A stretch of 64,000 nt of DNA, taken from NCBI GenBank assembly GCA_025331125.1, contig JAOALB010000080.1, forward strand, positions 22,354-86,353. The letters are read 5' to 3'. Below the pieces are notes generated by a model. The model ran no database searches, was not told the origin of the DNA, and saw only the letters and a program-made list of their open reading frames with translations. Source of the DNA: Mycogone perniciosa (taxonomy: Eukaryota; Ascomycota; Sordariomycetes; Hypocreales; Hypocreaceae). The number at the start of each line of letters is the position of its first letter. Positions within the stretch are counted from its first letter, which is position 1. The position numbers and the translations under genes are program-made. Below, one piece after another: positions 36,201 to 48,711 of this stretch.

Positions 36201-38699
36201 GATTCATTCCTGTTGAATGGATGAATGGACAAGCGGGTATGAAAAAAAGGGGGGGCGCCCAAGGGGCAATGGGGGAGAAGGGCTGCTGGAGTAAGGGCAT
36301 GACATGACATATTCGCGTAAGTCACTTTCAAATCGTGATAACTCTCCCGTGTTTGAGGTAAACAGAGATAAAGGAGGCCACGAGGACAACTCATTAATAC
36401 AGATACCCCGTTGGGGAACCTGGGCGTCAGAGTTGGCCTCGTTTCTCGTGTATGCCGCATGTGCTCAGTATGATGATATGGATAATCAAAGTCGCAGCCA
36501 AGTTCGACATTGACTGGTGTGGCTTGTACCTTGTCTTCCTCGTCCTCTTTGGGTCGGTCGTTCCGACGGCCGCGGGTACGAGAGTCGGGGTCCTAATACC
36601 AGACTGTCCGCAAAGGACGTGTAGTAGTATATCCTAACAATGAATACACCCAAGTGTCAAATTAGCAGCAGCAGGAAGCAAGAGAAACAGTCGAGTTGGG
36701 AAGAAATGAGCGGAAATGACGCATGGCATGAGTTTGAGATGAATGTCGTGTTAGTGAGACGGTGAGGGAGACACCTGATAAGCCGCCCACGCATGACATG
36801 CCACTAGTCAAATCGTGGAGTCAGCCAGCGAGCTCGCAGATTGTGGACGGCCTGTCCTTGCCCCGGATGATAGATCCAGACGGTCGTCTGCTGGCCGCGC
36901 GGCTGAACCGAGACCTCGATACACGCGAGAAAGGCCAACAGTGGCGCGTCCGCTGACATGGAAACCCGCTCTTGGTGTGTTACACAAACGGGGGTATGGA
37001 GTGACTGGATGACATGGTATGTCCACCGTTAGGGCATCCAGGAGGGCCTAAGCATCAGCACCCCAGATCGCCGTGCCCAAGAACATGGCTCTCCCAAGGC
37101 GCCGTCACCACGCTGGCCTTGACGCCACAAACGGTAAACCACTTGGTCCCTGGTTTCCGCCCCCAAATCCCAACTCTATGTTGAAGGACAAAATACTAGT
37201 CAGTATGAGTGGCAGTGCGGAGGAAAAGTAGCTGACAGGAAGGTACTCCGTAGGCAATACACCCATATCCGCCACGCACCGCAGAATCGAGTGTCCTTCC
37301 TCTAAAGGTACTCGTACAGGTACACATCTGTGCCGTTAGTCCGTACACCTTGCTTCTTTGCAGGGATGAGAAGCCTGGGCAGCTTACTCGTACCATACCC
37401 CGTACAGTACGACCTACAGCACGCCAGTCCCAAGTTTCCGTGCGAGCCCCTGTCTTGGCAGCTTTCAGAACATCTCCTGTCCAATGTCACATCAAATCGA
37501 CGACTGCCACAGTGCCACTCTCCCGGGAGAGAGGGACGACTCCTCCAGCTGGGCCTGTCCCAGTGGCGTCAAGATTATTGCGCCTTCGTGGTCAAAGGTC
37601 GTACAATTTCCTTCAATAGAACCATCCCATTGGATGGCATGTCCCCAGTATCTCCATAATGCTCCCCTTCTGGATTTTGATTTGTCCCATGGCCTTGGAA
37701 AGTGGCTGACTGCGTTGTCATGGCTTGTGTTACTGGTTGAAGGAACCCACACAATACCGACATTCCTTCTGAGTCGATGCGGAGTACTGCTACTTCGTGC
37801 TTTTATGAAAATTCCCACCTGTACTCGTACAAAATAGAATGCGGGGGCTGAGATGGTGAATAGGAGGCCTACGAGGAACCATTCGAACACGCTAACATAA
37901 GCATCCTCGTATTGCTTTGGCCCCGCGCGTTTACCGTGATCGGGAGCCTATGAGAGCCGATGACGCGAAGCAAGGCCTGACACTTTGATGGTCAGTGCAA
38001 ATGACGAACGGAACGAAGGGCTTGACCCCGTCGTGCCGTTTCCCACCAGCCTTGTGACTGACAGTAGCTCATGTCTTATACGCCACTCAGTCGTTAAAAG
38101 AAAATAAATGGTTTTGATGCTTGGAAATTTCTCCGATCGTATACTCGTAGCCCATGGCGTAGTAGTACCATCCAATATTCTCCAATCTAAGGGTTCCCAT
38201 CCGTCTTGGTGCCTAGGGATCCTACCGGGATTGCCAATTCTGTTCTGCCCGAGACCTGTAGTGCATCCGTCATAGCCAGCACACTCGAGACATGATATTA
38301 TCATTCTCTGTATTAATATCAAAGGCCTCAGGTCTCGCGGCGTGGCTTGTTCTGACCCGGCAGTTGGTGAGCCCAACTCCTTGGCTGCTCTGTTGTCCGC
38401 ATCGTATATCTGCATGTAGACGCTAGTACGGAGTACCATGTACAGGTATCTCTTGTGAGTTGATAGGCACAGTTGACGACCGGTATGGATCAAATATTCT
38501 AAACCCTCCAATTGGGTACGCCTTTTGGGCATATGAGCTCAGAGCATACAGTCATGAGGCAGTGTCAAAACAAGAGCTGAAGCCTCTCCAATGGTTCACA
38601 CTAGCCGGCACCAATGCTTTTACACGGGTAACGTCTGTAGATCTCACTAGTGCACCATGGTAGGTTGAGATCTGAATTCGTTGCTAAGTGGGGGATTCC
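33244..38699. other. Gene-free region, part 1 (3' flank of DBP2 onward)
   Basis: No ORF here has a family signature or a plausible exon chain. The 5' part should include the DBP2 3' UTR. TACGGAGTA-type motifs lie at 34797, 37244 and 38427. Base composition is not strongly skewed, and I see no transposase, reverse transcriptase or long terminal repeat. Confidence 0.5.
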
Positions 38700-38752
38700 A
38701 AGTCCAGAGTCTAGAGCCCGGACCTTGGATCAAGCTTGTGGTCTTGAATACC

Positions 38753-38784
38753 TACTAGTAGTAGTAGTGGTGGTGGTGGTGGTG
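38753..38784. repeat. (TAG)n(TGG)n trinucleotide repeat
   Basis: Four to five TAG units pass directly into about six TGG units. It is non-coding; translation of the opposite strand gives His/Tyr runs only. Confidence 0.85.
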
Positions 38785-39430
38785 ATTTATGTGCATAGGC
38801 CAATCCGGCACGGCTGTATCTATCTGCTCGTCATCTGCTCCATACTCCAGTTCCACTCGGGGAGAGACGCGAGAGATTGTCCGATTCGTATCAGACATGC
38901 TAGAGAAGGATTCAAGGCCTCGGTTGGAAATGACTGGGGAAAGCAGTCGCAAGATGACGACCTTATCTCAGCACTGGCGTTTATCGACGGCCAGAACCCT
39001 TAACCTGTTATTGTCACTCGGAATGTTCCTATGTGGAAATTGCCACTCCTACCCATGAGTGCCACACCTTCCAGCAAATGTATCAACATTCAAGTACGGA
39101 GTAGTTTGGATGAAGACACTAGCTTTTTATCATTGGCCCCATGTCAGTGCCGATGATGCCCTTGATGCCCTTGATCGGTCGAAAGCCCACACCAAATCAT
39201 CCCTAAACCGTTTCTGACAAATGCTTCATCCGGCTGTTCTCATGAGTTTAAATTGCCCGGGCATTTTTGGATGGTTTGTGATGAGACCCGAGAAGTGTCG
39301 CTGGAATACGGGCACTAGTACTTTGCTCTGCCGCCAGACAGCAACTCGGAAAGAAACGATTCCCCATGCTGTTCATGCTCCATAATCCCCATTCACGGCT
39401 GTCTCAACGCCCCACTTGAGTGTCACTTGA

Positions 39431-39446
39431 TACTCCGTACGGAGTA
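39431..39446. repeat. Perfect 16-nt palindrome built from TACGGAGTA
   Basis: TACTCCGTACGGAGTA is identical to its own reverse complement and contains the 9-mer once on each strand, overlapping by TA. Confidence 0.9.
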
Positions 39447-42400
39447 ATACATCAATCAGCTTTTGTAATATGTCACTTTTTTGCGGAATAATTTGTGTGA
39501 TTGGAGAAGAATACGATGAAATCGTCGATGTCTACCATCAGCAGATGGTACAGCAAACCGTCAAAGACTGACAGACAACCCCTCCGTAGACTTTGATATT
39601 GCACAACTGTCCAGGCAATTCACGCTTCGTAGGCACGACGCCGAGAGATGCGTTGATGTGAGGTGGTCTTGGCGTGTGGTAGTATCGGCCTATGGGCAAT
39701 GACCAGGCGCCTGGGGTTGGCTGGAATGTGGGTGAAAAGGCGGTGCTGTTCTATCTCAACCAATCCCCTGTCGTACCTCTAAATGCAGTTGCCAGATATT
39801 ACTACTCTCTAGTCCGTATCTTTCTGGCCGAGATTGGATCAATGCTTTTGAGGGGCCTTGGCACTTGAATTCTTTGGCAGATCGGCCTTTGTCGTAACAC
39901 TACCATTCAACCGCTGTGGCGGGACGGCACTAGTCAGTAATCTCACCCCGTGATGGCTTTTTGGCCTTTGCCAAACTGTGTGGGGTTGTGGGTGCCCGAT
40001 GCGACTCTAGTGATGGATTTTTGGTACACCCCTCCTCCTTTTCAAACACGCCTATCCTGGTCAAATCGTCAACTTAGTTGGTGGTACCGCTCCGTAGTAC
40101 AAGAGTACTTCTCCGAGACGCGTTTTCTAGGTGGGATTCTCAAGGAGCCTCAAGTGGAGGCCAAAGAGTCCAGAGCGATTCTCTCTCGGCCCATAACCCA
40201 TCGCTTCCGAACCATGAGGGGCGTTACTTTTGCCTGACTGCTCCAGCACATCTCCAACGTGGATCCTTATCTGGTTAAAAATACGCGGATGGGGAAATGC
40301 GAATGGCAACCACAGCCGGAAAGTTGGTGGTCCGCGTACTATTGGTATTCCATGGAATACGGAGTGGTGTATCCGTACTCGTGAAGGTCGTAACCAATGC
40401 AGCAGTGGGCTCTCGGTACGTACAGATGTAACTCGCCCGCCGGCTCGGTGTGGAAGAAGCCTGTCCCCTCACCAATTACCCCCCATGACTCATGAAGCTC
40501 GATAGAGGCGCTGTAGTGTATGTATGATCTCACATTTGAGCTGCTTGTCTGTGGACTGAGGATTTAGTGTATCACGAAGGTGAAACTGCCGCAAGCAGAC
40601 CATTTGTTGAAATGAGGCGGTGATTGAGACAGAGAGTACGGAGTAGTATCGTGTCATCAATATATGCAATGCCCATGAAATAAAGCATCTTGGAAGGTGT
40701 CATTTTGTAGAGGCATGTTGTCGTATTTTCTTTGTGTCTGAGACACACGGAGTTATCGAATGAAACCTGCCTCAATCGACACTATCCCGGAACATATGCC
40801 GGCATGGTACTTCGTACGGTGCCCACCATTTTATTGTTACAGCCAATGAATAAAATAATGCACGTTTGAAGGTTCCTGCCGATGATTGGAGGCCTCGGGG
40901 AGCATGGTAGCAATAAATCGAGGCGCTGACCAATGATTGCTGCATCCATCCATGCTTAAGCCAATTGAAAGAACAGGAGTTCAGCGTGTTGATGAAGATG
41001 CAATGCACTCTAGGGTGGAGAGGGTCCTGCCCAACCATGCCCCCCCTTGTGATGGCAAGCAACTCTTGGAGCCTTCGTTTCCATGCCCCGCAATCCGGTC
41101 ATCACCGCAAAGGAATTTGGAAGCCTGTTGTCAGGTAGGTAGTAGTACTTCGTAGGGATTGATGAGTAGATGGCTTCTATCGCCTGCATGTGCGATATAT
41201 CAGAAACGAGTAACCAAGTTGCATGGCAGCCTCGACCATCCAGATACTGGCGCGAAACATGCTTCATTGATATGGCTTGGCACTGACACGCCGGCAGTCG
41301 TGATGCCTTCACGAACTGCTTTTGTATTTCCAGCCAGCCATTGTTGCACAACACTCAGCCCAGTGGCTACTCTCGACTTGCGCTGCGCATCGGTGGATAT
41401 ACCATGTGAGGCCAAGGCCTGGTGCTATTGCAGACTCGAGGAGACACAAGGTTAAGCCAATACACGTGGAGCCTCTGGAGGGGTTCTCTGTTCAATTGTG
41501 CGACCAGCAGCCTTGGGAGGGATGGGAGCTCGCAATTGGGGAATTCACAATGTTGCGGTGAGGGTCCAGGGCCAAGGCTGGATTGGGGTTTGACAGATAT
41601 GCCGTCCAATTGCGACTAGAGGATGTCTCTTCTGTGTCCACATCGGCACTTAATCGGTGTTGTCGAAGTGTCGTTCCCGAGAGCAGCTGGGCTGAGCCAA
41701 TAGAGGTTGGATATTGGGGGTAGGAAGGTACTCCGTATTTCGTTCGAAAGCCTGTATGGTCGGGGGTCCTGTACTCCGCATTATCAACATGGTCACTATG
41801 ATGACGATGTCTGGTTGCAATGTAAGCGAGCACACGCACACAAATATGCACCGCCGGTTTGGGCATGTGCTCGTACGTACCAACATATGTACTCGTAGAT
41901 GCATGGCAATGGCATGCGAAAGAGGGCCGTCCAGACATGAACAAAACGTCACCATCGCAGCAATATTGGAGTGCTTAAGCATGGACGTTGGTACAACATG
42001 CTTCGCTAGCTCTGGGCTAAGAACGAGACCGCGCTATTCGGGGCGTCAGGGTCCCTGGAGGGCCATTTTAGCCGTTCCCAGAAACTCGGGTCGATTTCAT
42101 CTGTCAACGCCCCAAAGCCAAATATTGGCATTTGAGCCGGGCAACGATGGTTGCGGACTAGAGAGGTAGTGGATGGCAACCAAAATATCTGACGGACGTC
42201 TAGTTGTTTCCATGGATATGTATCGCCATGCGACAATCGCCGATGGTGTTGGATGAACGAATGAATGCCTGGTTGGATGGCGTTTGATGGTGATGAAAGC
42301 TGCAGATTTTGGCTTGTGCGTTGAGTACAGGGTTACGACAAGGCGTAGCCAGACAATGACCTCATCGGTCGTTACCACCTTCCAGGGTTCAGAAAAGCCA

Positions 42401-43573
42401 CCTGCAAGGCTTTGGGAGCTTCGCATTGTGTCGTACTACCTACTAGGTAGGTACCTTACAGTACCTCTACGATACCGCTACGCGCATTGCGCTCCGGGCC
42501 TGACGCAAAAATGGTTATCTGAGACCAGCGCCAAAAAGTACATGCGGTCGGGGCCAGATCTGACCTGCCATCACCCGTGGCGGCCCCCTGCTTAGGATCT
42601 GAAGCAAGTACGAGTAGTAGTAGGAGTAGTAGGTGTATCTAGGCCTTACCCGTGGGACCTCGAGAAGGCGGAGTGGCAAAGTACAGAGGATTAGGAAACG
42701 ACCTCTATTTTGGATTTGTTATGGAGAACAGAGTAATACTACTTCGTACCTAGTACTATTACTAGCAACCTACCTACTACTAGTGGTAATCTATCCGTAC
42801 CTTGCAAGACATAAATAGCCACCAAGTACGAAGTCCTCCGTAAAACACCTCCACTATCTGACCACTAAATTTGTCAATGCTCTCGCCAGGATTCATACCT
42901 AGTCGCACGAGTAGTAGAATGCTGGTTTGACCATGCCTTTCCTCGATATGCCCGTGGACGAAGAAGGAAGTGGCAGTGTTGAAAGGCACCCTACAAAGTA
43001 CTAGGTAGTGCTAATACCTAACTCTGTACTCGTAAAATTAGTACTGGGTAGGTACTTCGAACGGGTAGACAGTAAGCTGTGTCAGCAATGCGTATTACAG
43101 ATTGCTTACCAATATTGTCTGGGCGTACTACGTACCGCCGCCTCGGATGAGACATATTCTGCGAGTGCGAGACCGACGAGATTCGTAGTCCTCTGTAAAC
43201 AGCAGTAGTATGACATCGTAGCAAATACGAGAAAATGGCACGTGTGCGTATCGTATGATTGATATGTCCTGCACAACTCCGAGAACCAACATTATACCTA
43301 TCCACTCCGCGGAAAGTGCCAGCGTAACGCTCTTATCATGCTGTTCTGAGCAACATGCACATTGATCCATCATGGTACGTGCTTTTCTCCTCTCCTTCTC
43401 CTTCAAGTGAGGTATTCCTGTGTTTGAACAGAGGTAGGAAGTAAGTAAGAGGCAGGAGGTTTGTACAATCAGACTCTGCTCCTGCTTCTCGATCGTTGTA
43501 CAAGTCTACGCACCAACAATTTCTCCGGAGATCTACGAAGTAGACAAGACGTCTCCTTTCCGTCTTCTGCGAG

Positions 43574-43610
43574 TACTACTATTACCACCACCACCACCAC
43601 TACTAATACT
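43574..43610. repeat. Trinucleotide repeat (TAC/CAC)n
   Basis: TACTACTATTACCACC is followed by further CAC units and then TACTAATACTA. Non-coding simple repeat. Confidence 0.75.
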
Positions 43611-44544
43611 ATTCGTAAATCATTAGATTTGTTCCCGTCTGCAAACCATTGCTGGATCGTGATTGTCAACGTTTGTTAGCGTCAGCGCACCAAACAACTT
43701 TGGCCTACGCGGGAGAGCCTGCCGAGATCCCTGGCCGGACCTGCCGCAAAACGGACACCGTTGCTTGGTGCTGACCGGACAGTGCAGCAGCCGACGTCAA
43801 ACTCGACCAGACGAGGACTCGGAGCCCCCAACTCTTACGACTTTAATACTGCATACGAGTGCTACTATTACGACTACTACTACTACTACGAGGAACCATA
43901 ACCGTTCATGGCCCGGATCACGTAGCGCTCCCATCGGTTCTGCGCACTAATTGGCGATCCAGGGCAGCAGGGAGTTGGGGCACCGATCGCCAACGCCTCT
44001 AAAATATTAAGCGCAATCCGCAGGCCTTGACAGCCTGTCCGGTGTCCACGCTGACCGACCCGACGACGTCAAAAAAAAAGGCCAGGTTCTCAAACCCCAG
44101 ACTATCGTCACCGTCAGGGATCCGGCAACAGAGTCTGCTTGTACATACACATACGTACTATATGCATAAATACGAAACGGCCTGCTGAGCACACAAGACC
44201 GATTGTTGTACAGGCCGTTGTGCGGATTAGTGTCCTGTGTCTTGTGTCCTGTGTTTACCCGCTCCGCGTCCCTTGATACGGAGAATAACTCATCGGCCAC
44301 ATCCATACTTCTCTTACACACGCATACGAAGTACGTACGTGAAGACAGATACACATCCGTACCGACACCCGCCGCCTTTCATCAGCGTGGGCCGCTCGCG
44401 TGCGACGTGGACTAGCGCCACACTGGAACCATCGGGCTGGGCTCCTGGCTCTCGGCTCCTGTTACTAGGCGTACGCACTTGGTATGTACGTGCGTGAAGA
44501 CGTTTGAAAGGTCCAGGCTAGCATCTACAACTACTCGTACTCCA

Positions 44545-44620
44545 ACTACAACTACAACCACAACTACAACTACAACCACAACTACAACTACAACCACAAC
44601 TACAACTACAACCACAACCA
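44545..44620. repeat. Minisatellite with an 18-nt unit
   Basis: About four tandem copies of ACTACAACTACAACCACA, itself a decayed (ACA ACT) trinucleotide pattern. All three frames give low-complexity peptides, so the apparent ORFs over it are artefacts. Confidence 0.85.
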
Positions 44621-45977
44621 AGCTGCGTTCGGAGACGCGTCAGGAACTTGATCCTTTCTGCCCTTTACCAGAACCCGCGAACACCGACAATACGCAACCA
44701 GGTCTTGCTGGCAAGCCGTTTGCGGTGCCCTGTGCACCGTGGTAGCGCAATCAATCAACCTGAGGATCAGTTCTGCGTTCGAGGCACGAGTAATTCGCCG
44801 TTATTGGCACCATCTCCGGGCAACATTGGATCGAGAGAGGAGGGTCTTGCGTCCAGCACCCCAACCACCACGAGCCAGGGCCAAGAGAGAGTTGCAGCCA
44901 GTGACATCCTGGTTCTGCCACTCGCGAGTGGGACAAGTCGTAGGGGGTCTTGATTGGATCCCTGCTTAAAAAAAGGCGCAGATCTCTGGTGCTGGCAGAC
45001 AGGGATTAACGCAAACACACGCACTGTACTCCGTGCGAGGACCACCCTGGCATGGGACATTCCATTCCTGCCTTCTGCACTGGGTTGGCTGGCATCCTCC
45101 TCCAAGCTCAGCTCCGGACACCACGGACTTGTATCTTGGAGCGAAGCGAATCCACCCACACCCCCCGACCACCTGGTTATCGGGAGGGTCATTGTGTAAA
45201 GGTCCGCCGTGCTCACAGGCATCCAACGCGTTCATCGTTGTTGAGGCTTCCGGTAGATAGACTCAGAGAGTCTTTGCCGTCTATTGCATCAGACTACCGC
45301 CGCGTTCTCAGGCTTGACGTTTCCATCGCCACCTTTCTGGAGTCCGATAACGCGCCTCTTTCTCCACCACAAATACGTACACACCGGGCCCTTGCTGAAC
45401 CCGGTCGGGTTACCAGGAGGGAGGGACGCCTGTAATCAAGTCTGACAAGGGACAGGGCTGCACGGAGTACCACTCGCTCACACCTCGCTCAGATTTGTAG
45501 TAGCGAAAACCCACTCATTTCAGCTTTTTCTTCCTCCTCCTTTCACTCCCAAAAAGTCACTCGCCACACTAGCCCACCCCATTCACTCTACCATTCCTCA
45601 CCGCGCTTCTTTTCACCCGTCAAGCTCAAGCTCACTCGGTGTCTCCGTTTTCGCGCATTCAAAACTCTTTTTCCTCATCAGGCCTCCGCACCAGAGGCAA
45701 AGACGCCGCACACAACGGACTCGACGACTCATTGAGCGACCGTGGGGAAAGACTTCGGCTGATCCACTGGCTGGCGTACCCAAGCAGTCGGCTCCCATCT
45801 CTCTCATCGCCATCATCCCAAATTTCAACCCATCAGCCTCGACCTTGCGCTACGACGGAAATAATCCGACTCACACGCCCCCCATTCAATTCAGTCAATC
45901 CTCTAGACTCTAGACGGACGACTCGTTGCTTGGATCGTACAGTACGAAGTACCAGCAGTAAGCGAGAATCCCACGGC

Positions 45978-46026
45978 GCTGCTGCTACTGCTACTCGTAC
46001 GGCTGCTGCTACGGCTGCTGCTACTG
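45978..46026. repeat. (GCT)n/(ACT)n trinucleotide repeat in the Con7-like leader
   Basis: Alternating GCTGCTGCTACT and GCTACTCGTACGGCTGCTG units lie in the likely 5' leader. Confidence 0.75.
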
Positions 46027-47018
46027 TCCCCCAGATTGACACCCTTCCATACGGATTTGTGGTTCCAGCCCTGGAGCCCTTTCTCTGACCTGCTGGCTCA
46101 CGCTGCAGCCCACCCCTCCAGTCATTGACAGGGCTACGGATAAAACCAACTCCATCCCATACCCCGTCCTTTCATTTTCGTGCTTGGCCGTATAAAATTC
46201 TTCGTCCCGCACCATTTTGCACCACGCAAAACTCATCGCCGTCATACTGAAGCTTTCTGCGCCAGCCCCTCAGCCTCCCCACCTTTTCATCGCAGAGTTT
46301 CTCTTCTGCCTGCACTGAATCGCTCAATCGCCTGCTGCGCATCCGAAGGCAAACTCCTTGCACCCCCCCTGTGGACCACCGAACCTTAGTCCGAGTCAGG
46401 CGCTAGACTCTCTTGGAACTGGACTCCCCGGCAGAACCATATCGCACTAAGTATATTAGTGTCGCGGTCCCCAAAATCTGTACGACCGCGCTCTAAGTTT
46501 TAGGCCCTTTTAGCCCCTCGAACTTTGTGATCGCGGACCAGTGCAAGACGCCCTGGCAAGATCCGCGCTCCCAGAACTCTTGAGCCTTAGCTCCGACTGT
46601 GTATCTCGCACCCCAAGGGAGAAAAACGCCTACGAGTACATATTACAGACTACTACCACCGCTACGCGCCAGGCAGTACGTACATACTCTTGGGACTGAA
46701 CCCGCGCTACCATTGCCGCCGCCAACAAACAACATATACGCCTCGCTGCCGCTTGTCTCCCCGGCCTGGAGCTCAGCCCATCATCATCTATCTTCCTTCC
46801 CCTGCCACCACCCGGACGAACACCAACCTAACGTGAGCTTGGAAGCTAGTCCTGGCCGGCCACCGCCTTACCAGCAGTCTAGTGGAGTGTGCTGTGTTCC
46901 TGGTGTCAACGCAACAAGCATCGCGCTTTCGTTGATAACCTTTTCCGCTACGCATCCTCAACACCAAGTCGGCTTCGAGGTGATACCTTGGCTCCCTTCT
47001 TTTGACTTTATCAACTTC

Positions 47019-48711
47019 ATGGACCGAAGTGCTCCTGAATATTCGCAGTCAGGTTTGCCCTCGCCCTATCCCAGCAACTTCGGCGACACCAATTCTGAAG
47101 GTTCGTCGGCAGATCACGCGTCTGCTGCGCACTACCCGGTCAAACAAGAAGTCAGCTACCCGAGCTCGGCCACTCCCACATCAGAGTACAGCGTTTACTC
47201 CCAATCGGTGCGGTCAGGATCTTTCTCGGAGCAAATCCAGCGTTCATACCATCCAGCCAGCAGCGCAAGCAGCAGCGGAGGTATGGCGCAACAACAGAAC
47301 AGTCCGTCAATGCCCCAGCAGGATGGGCGATGCCATCAAGCCCACCCGGTCAATTCTGACAACGAAGTACCTATAGATCCGTCCATCGCGGCGCCGAGTC
47401 CTACCTACCCTTATGGGCAGCACTCGCCTTATGCACCGAATCCAGACATGGCACACAGTTACTCTCACCCCAGTGGTGGCATGTATGCGCAGCCTCGTCC
47501 GGACTGGGCTGGCTACGGCCAGCATGGAGCACCTCCTTTGACTCCTGGCCATCCAGTCTATACTCAGTCCCCAGCCTCGGCACCTCAACAAAGACCAAAT
47601 CAGGTATGTGGGCATGCGCGCGGACACAGACAAAGGAGAGATGAAAAGAGGGGCTGGACCAAAAGACGTGACAATAACAATCGCGTCTTGATGAACCCGG
47701 CAGGCAGCTGATTCTTGCGAAAGAGCATTCGCCGCGGGAGTCGCAGGGCGTGTGCTCTTTCCAACCTCATCTGCACAATCGCATTGAACACGCCGTTCCA
47801 GAACCCTCTCCATTCCCCTCAAAATCCGTGTATTCCCTTCGGAGAACATCACAATGGTGCTAACTTGGCATTACTCAGGTTTACTCGTTTGTTCCCATTC
47901 CTGGGGCTCAACAGCATAAAAGACCGCGAAGGAGATACGAAGAGATTGAGCGAATGTACAAGTGCGGCTGGAATGGCTGTGAAAAAGCCTACGGTACTCT
48001 GAACCATCTCAATGCTCATGTAACCATGCAGTCCCATGGGCAGAAACGAACCCCTGAAGGTACGTCGCAAGATTATTTCTGGTTACTACTCCAGCAGGCT
48101 ATGGTTCTTAGCTTTATGCTTGGGCTCTCACACAGAAATGGTCCATTCACTGAAGCTAATGACCACAACGCTGCTATGTTGAGAGCTTCCCCTTCTTTTG
48201 TTTTTGAGTTTTTTATTTACCCACTAGGATGAGCGTTGGAAGAAGGACCAGGCTAATCCCTCTTTGCTCGCAGAGTTTAAAGAAATTCGCAAGGAATGGA
48301 AGCAGCGCAAGAAGGAGGAGGAGGCTCAACGAAAGGCAGAAGAGGAGAGACAGAGGGCACAGGCTGCAGCTGCGGCACAGAACGGCGGCGCAGATGGCCA
48401 AGGTCCTGATGGAACTCCCGCTTCATCATACTCGGGGCCCAGGGCTGTGCAACTGCCCCCTATCGGCTACCAAACTACGCAGTATCCCGCGCCACCTTCA
48501 GCAAACGTCGGCCAACAACCCATGGCTGAATACGGCACGAGTCATATGTATCCGAACTACCAACCGCACTCACCATACGGACAGCCCAATCAAAACCTTT
48601 ATAACCAATGTATGTCAAGCTCTTTGAGAATCCAACCGATTCAGCTAATTGATGTTGCGGCGTTGCTAACAGAAACCGGCAGCAAACGGGGCACAACCTC
48701 CAAGTCATTAG
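47019..48711 (+). CDS. Con7-like C2H2 zinc-finger transcription factor (conidiation/infection-development regulator)
   Basis: Nuclear regulator; Con7 of rice blast controls conidium morphology and infection-related genes. Exons 47019-47603, 47879-48059, 48274-48609 and 48683-48711 give 376 aa. The N-terminus is Ser/Pro/Tyr/Gln-rich. The family hallmark is YSFVPIPGAQQHKRPRRRYE, then EIERMYKCGWNGCEKAY and GTLNHLNAHVTMQSHGQKR, a C-x4-C-x12-H-x5-H finger (C224, C229, H242, H248). Next come TPEEFKEIRKEWK and a highly charged helix (QRKKEEEAQRKAEEERQR), followed by a Pro/Gln/Tyr-rich tail ending NGAQPPSH. ATG 47019 (MDRSAPEYS) is the first in frame. For the last intron, acceptor CAG at 48682 is chosen because the nearer CAG at 48672 gives an immediate stop. 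The identity as Con7 is by the finger region. Confidence 0.9.

Larger units (their letters stand above)
38700..43459. other. Gene-free region, part 2, rich in TAC-containing short words
   Basis: No supportable ORF. Exact TACGGAGTA/TACTCCGTA copies lie at 39095, 39431-39446 (palindrome), 40637 and 41729. TACTTCGTA copies lie near 40806, 41150 and 42735, and there are many TACTAC, TACCTA and ACTAGTA words. A trinucleotide run sits at 38753-38784. Confidence 0.5.
43460..47018. promoter_or_regulatory. Gene-free region, part 3: distal/proximal promoter and long leader of the Con7-like gene
   Basis: It contains trinucleotide runs (43574-43610, 45978-46026), an 18-nt-unit minisatellite (44545-44620) and a C/T-rich stretch from about 45510 to 46350 that looks like a transcribed fungal leader. 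The frame of the Con7-like ORF stays open upstream of its first ATG back to 46599, but contains no other ATG. Confidence 0.5.

Noticed and set aside
44412..44745. Poly-Thr and poly-Val ORFs
   Set aside because: Translations of the ACTACAACTACAACCACA minisatellite.
33244..47018. Decayed transposon as an explanation for the gene-poor region
   Set aside because: No terminal repeats, transposase or polymerase remnants, or extreme AT-bias typical of repeat-induced mutation were seen by eye; a repeat-database search could still change this.
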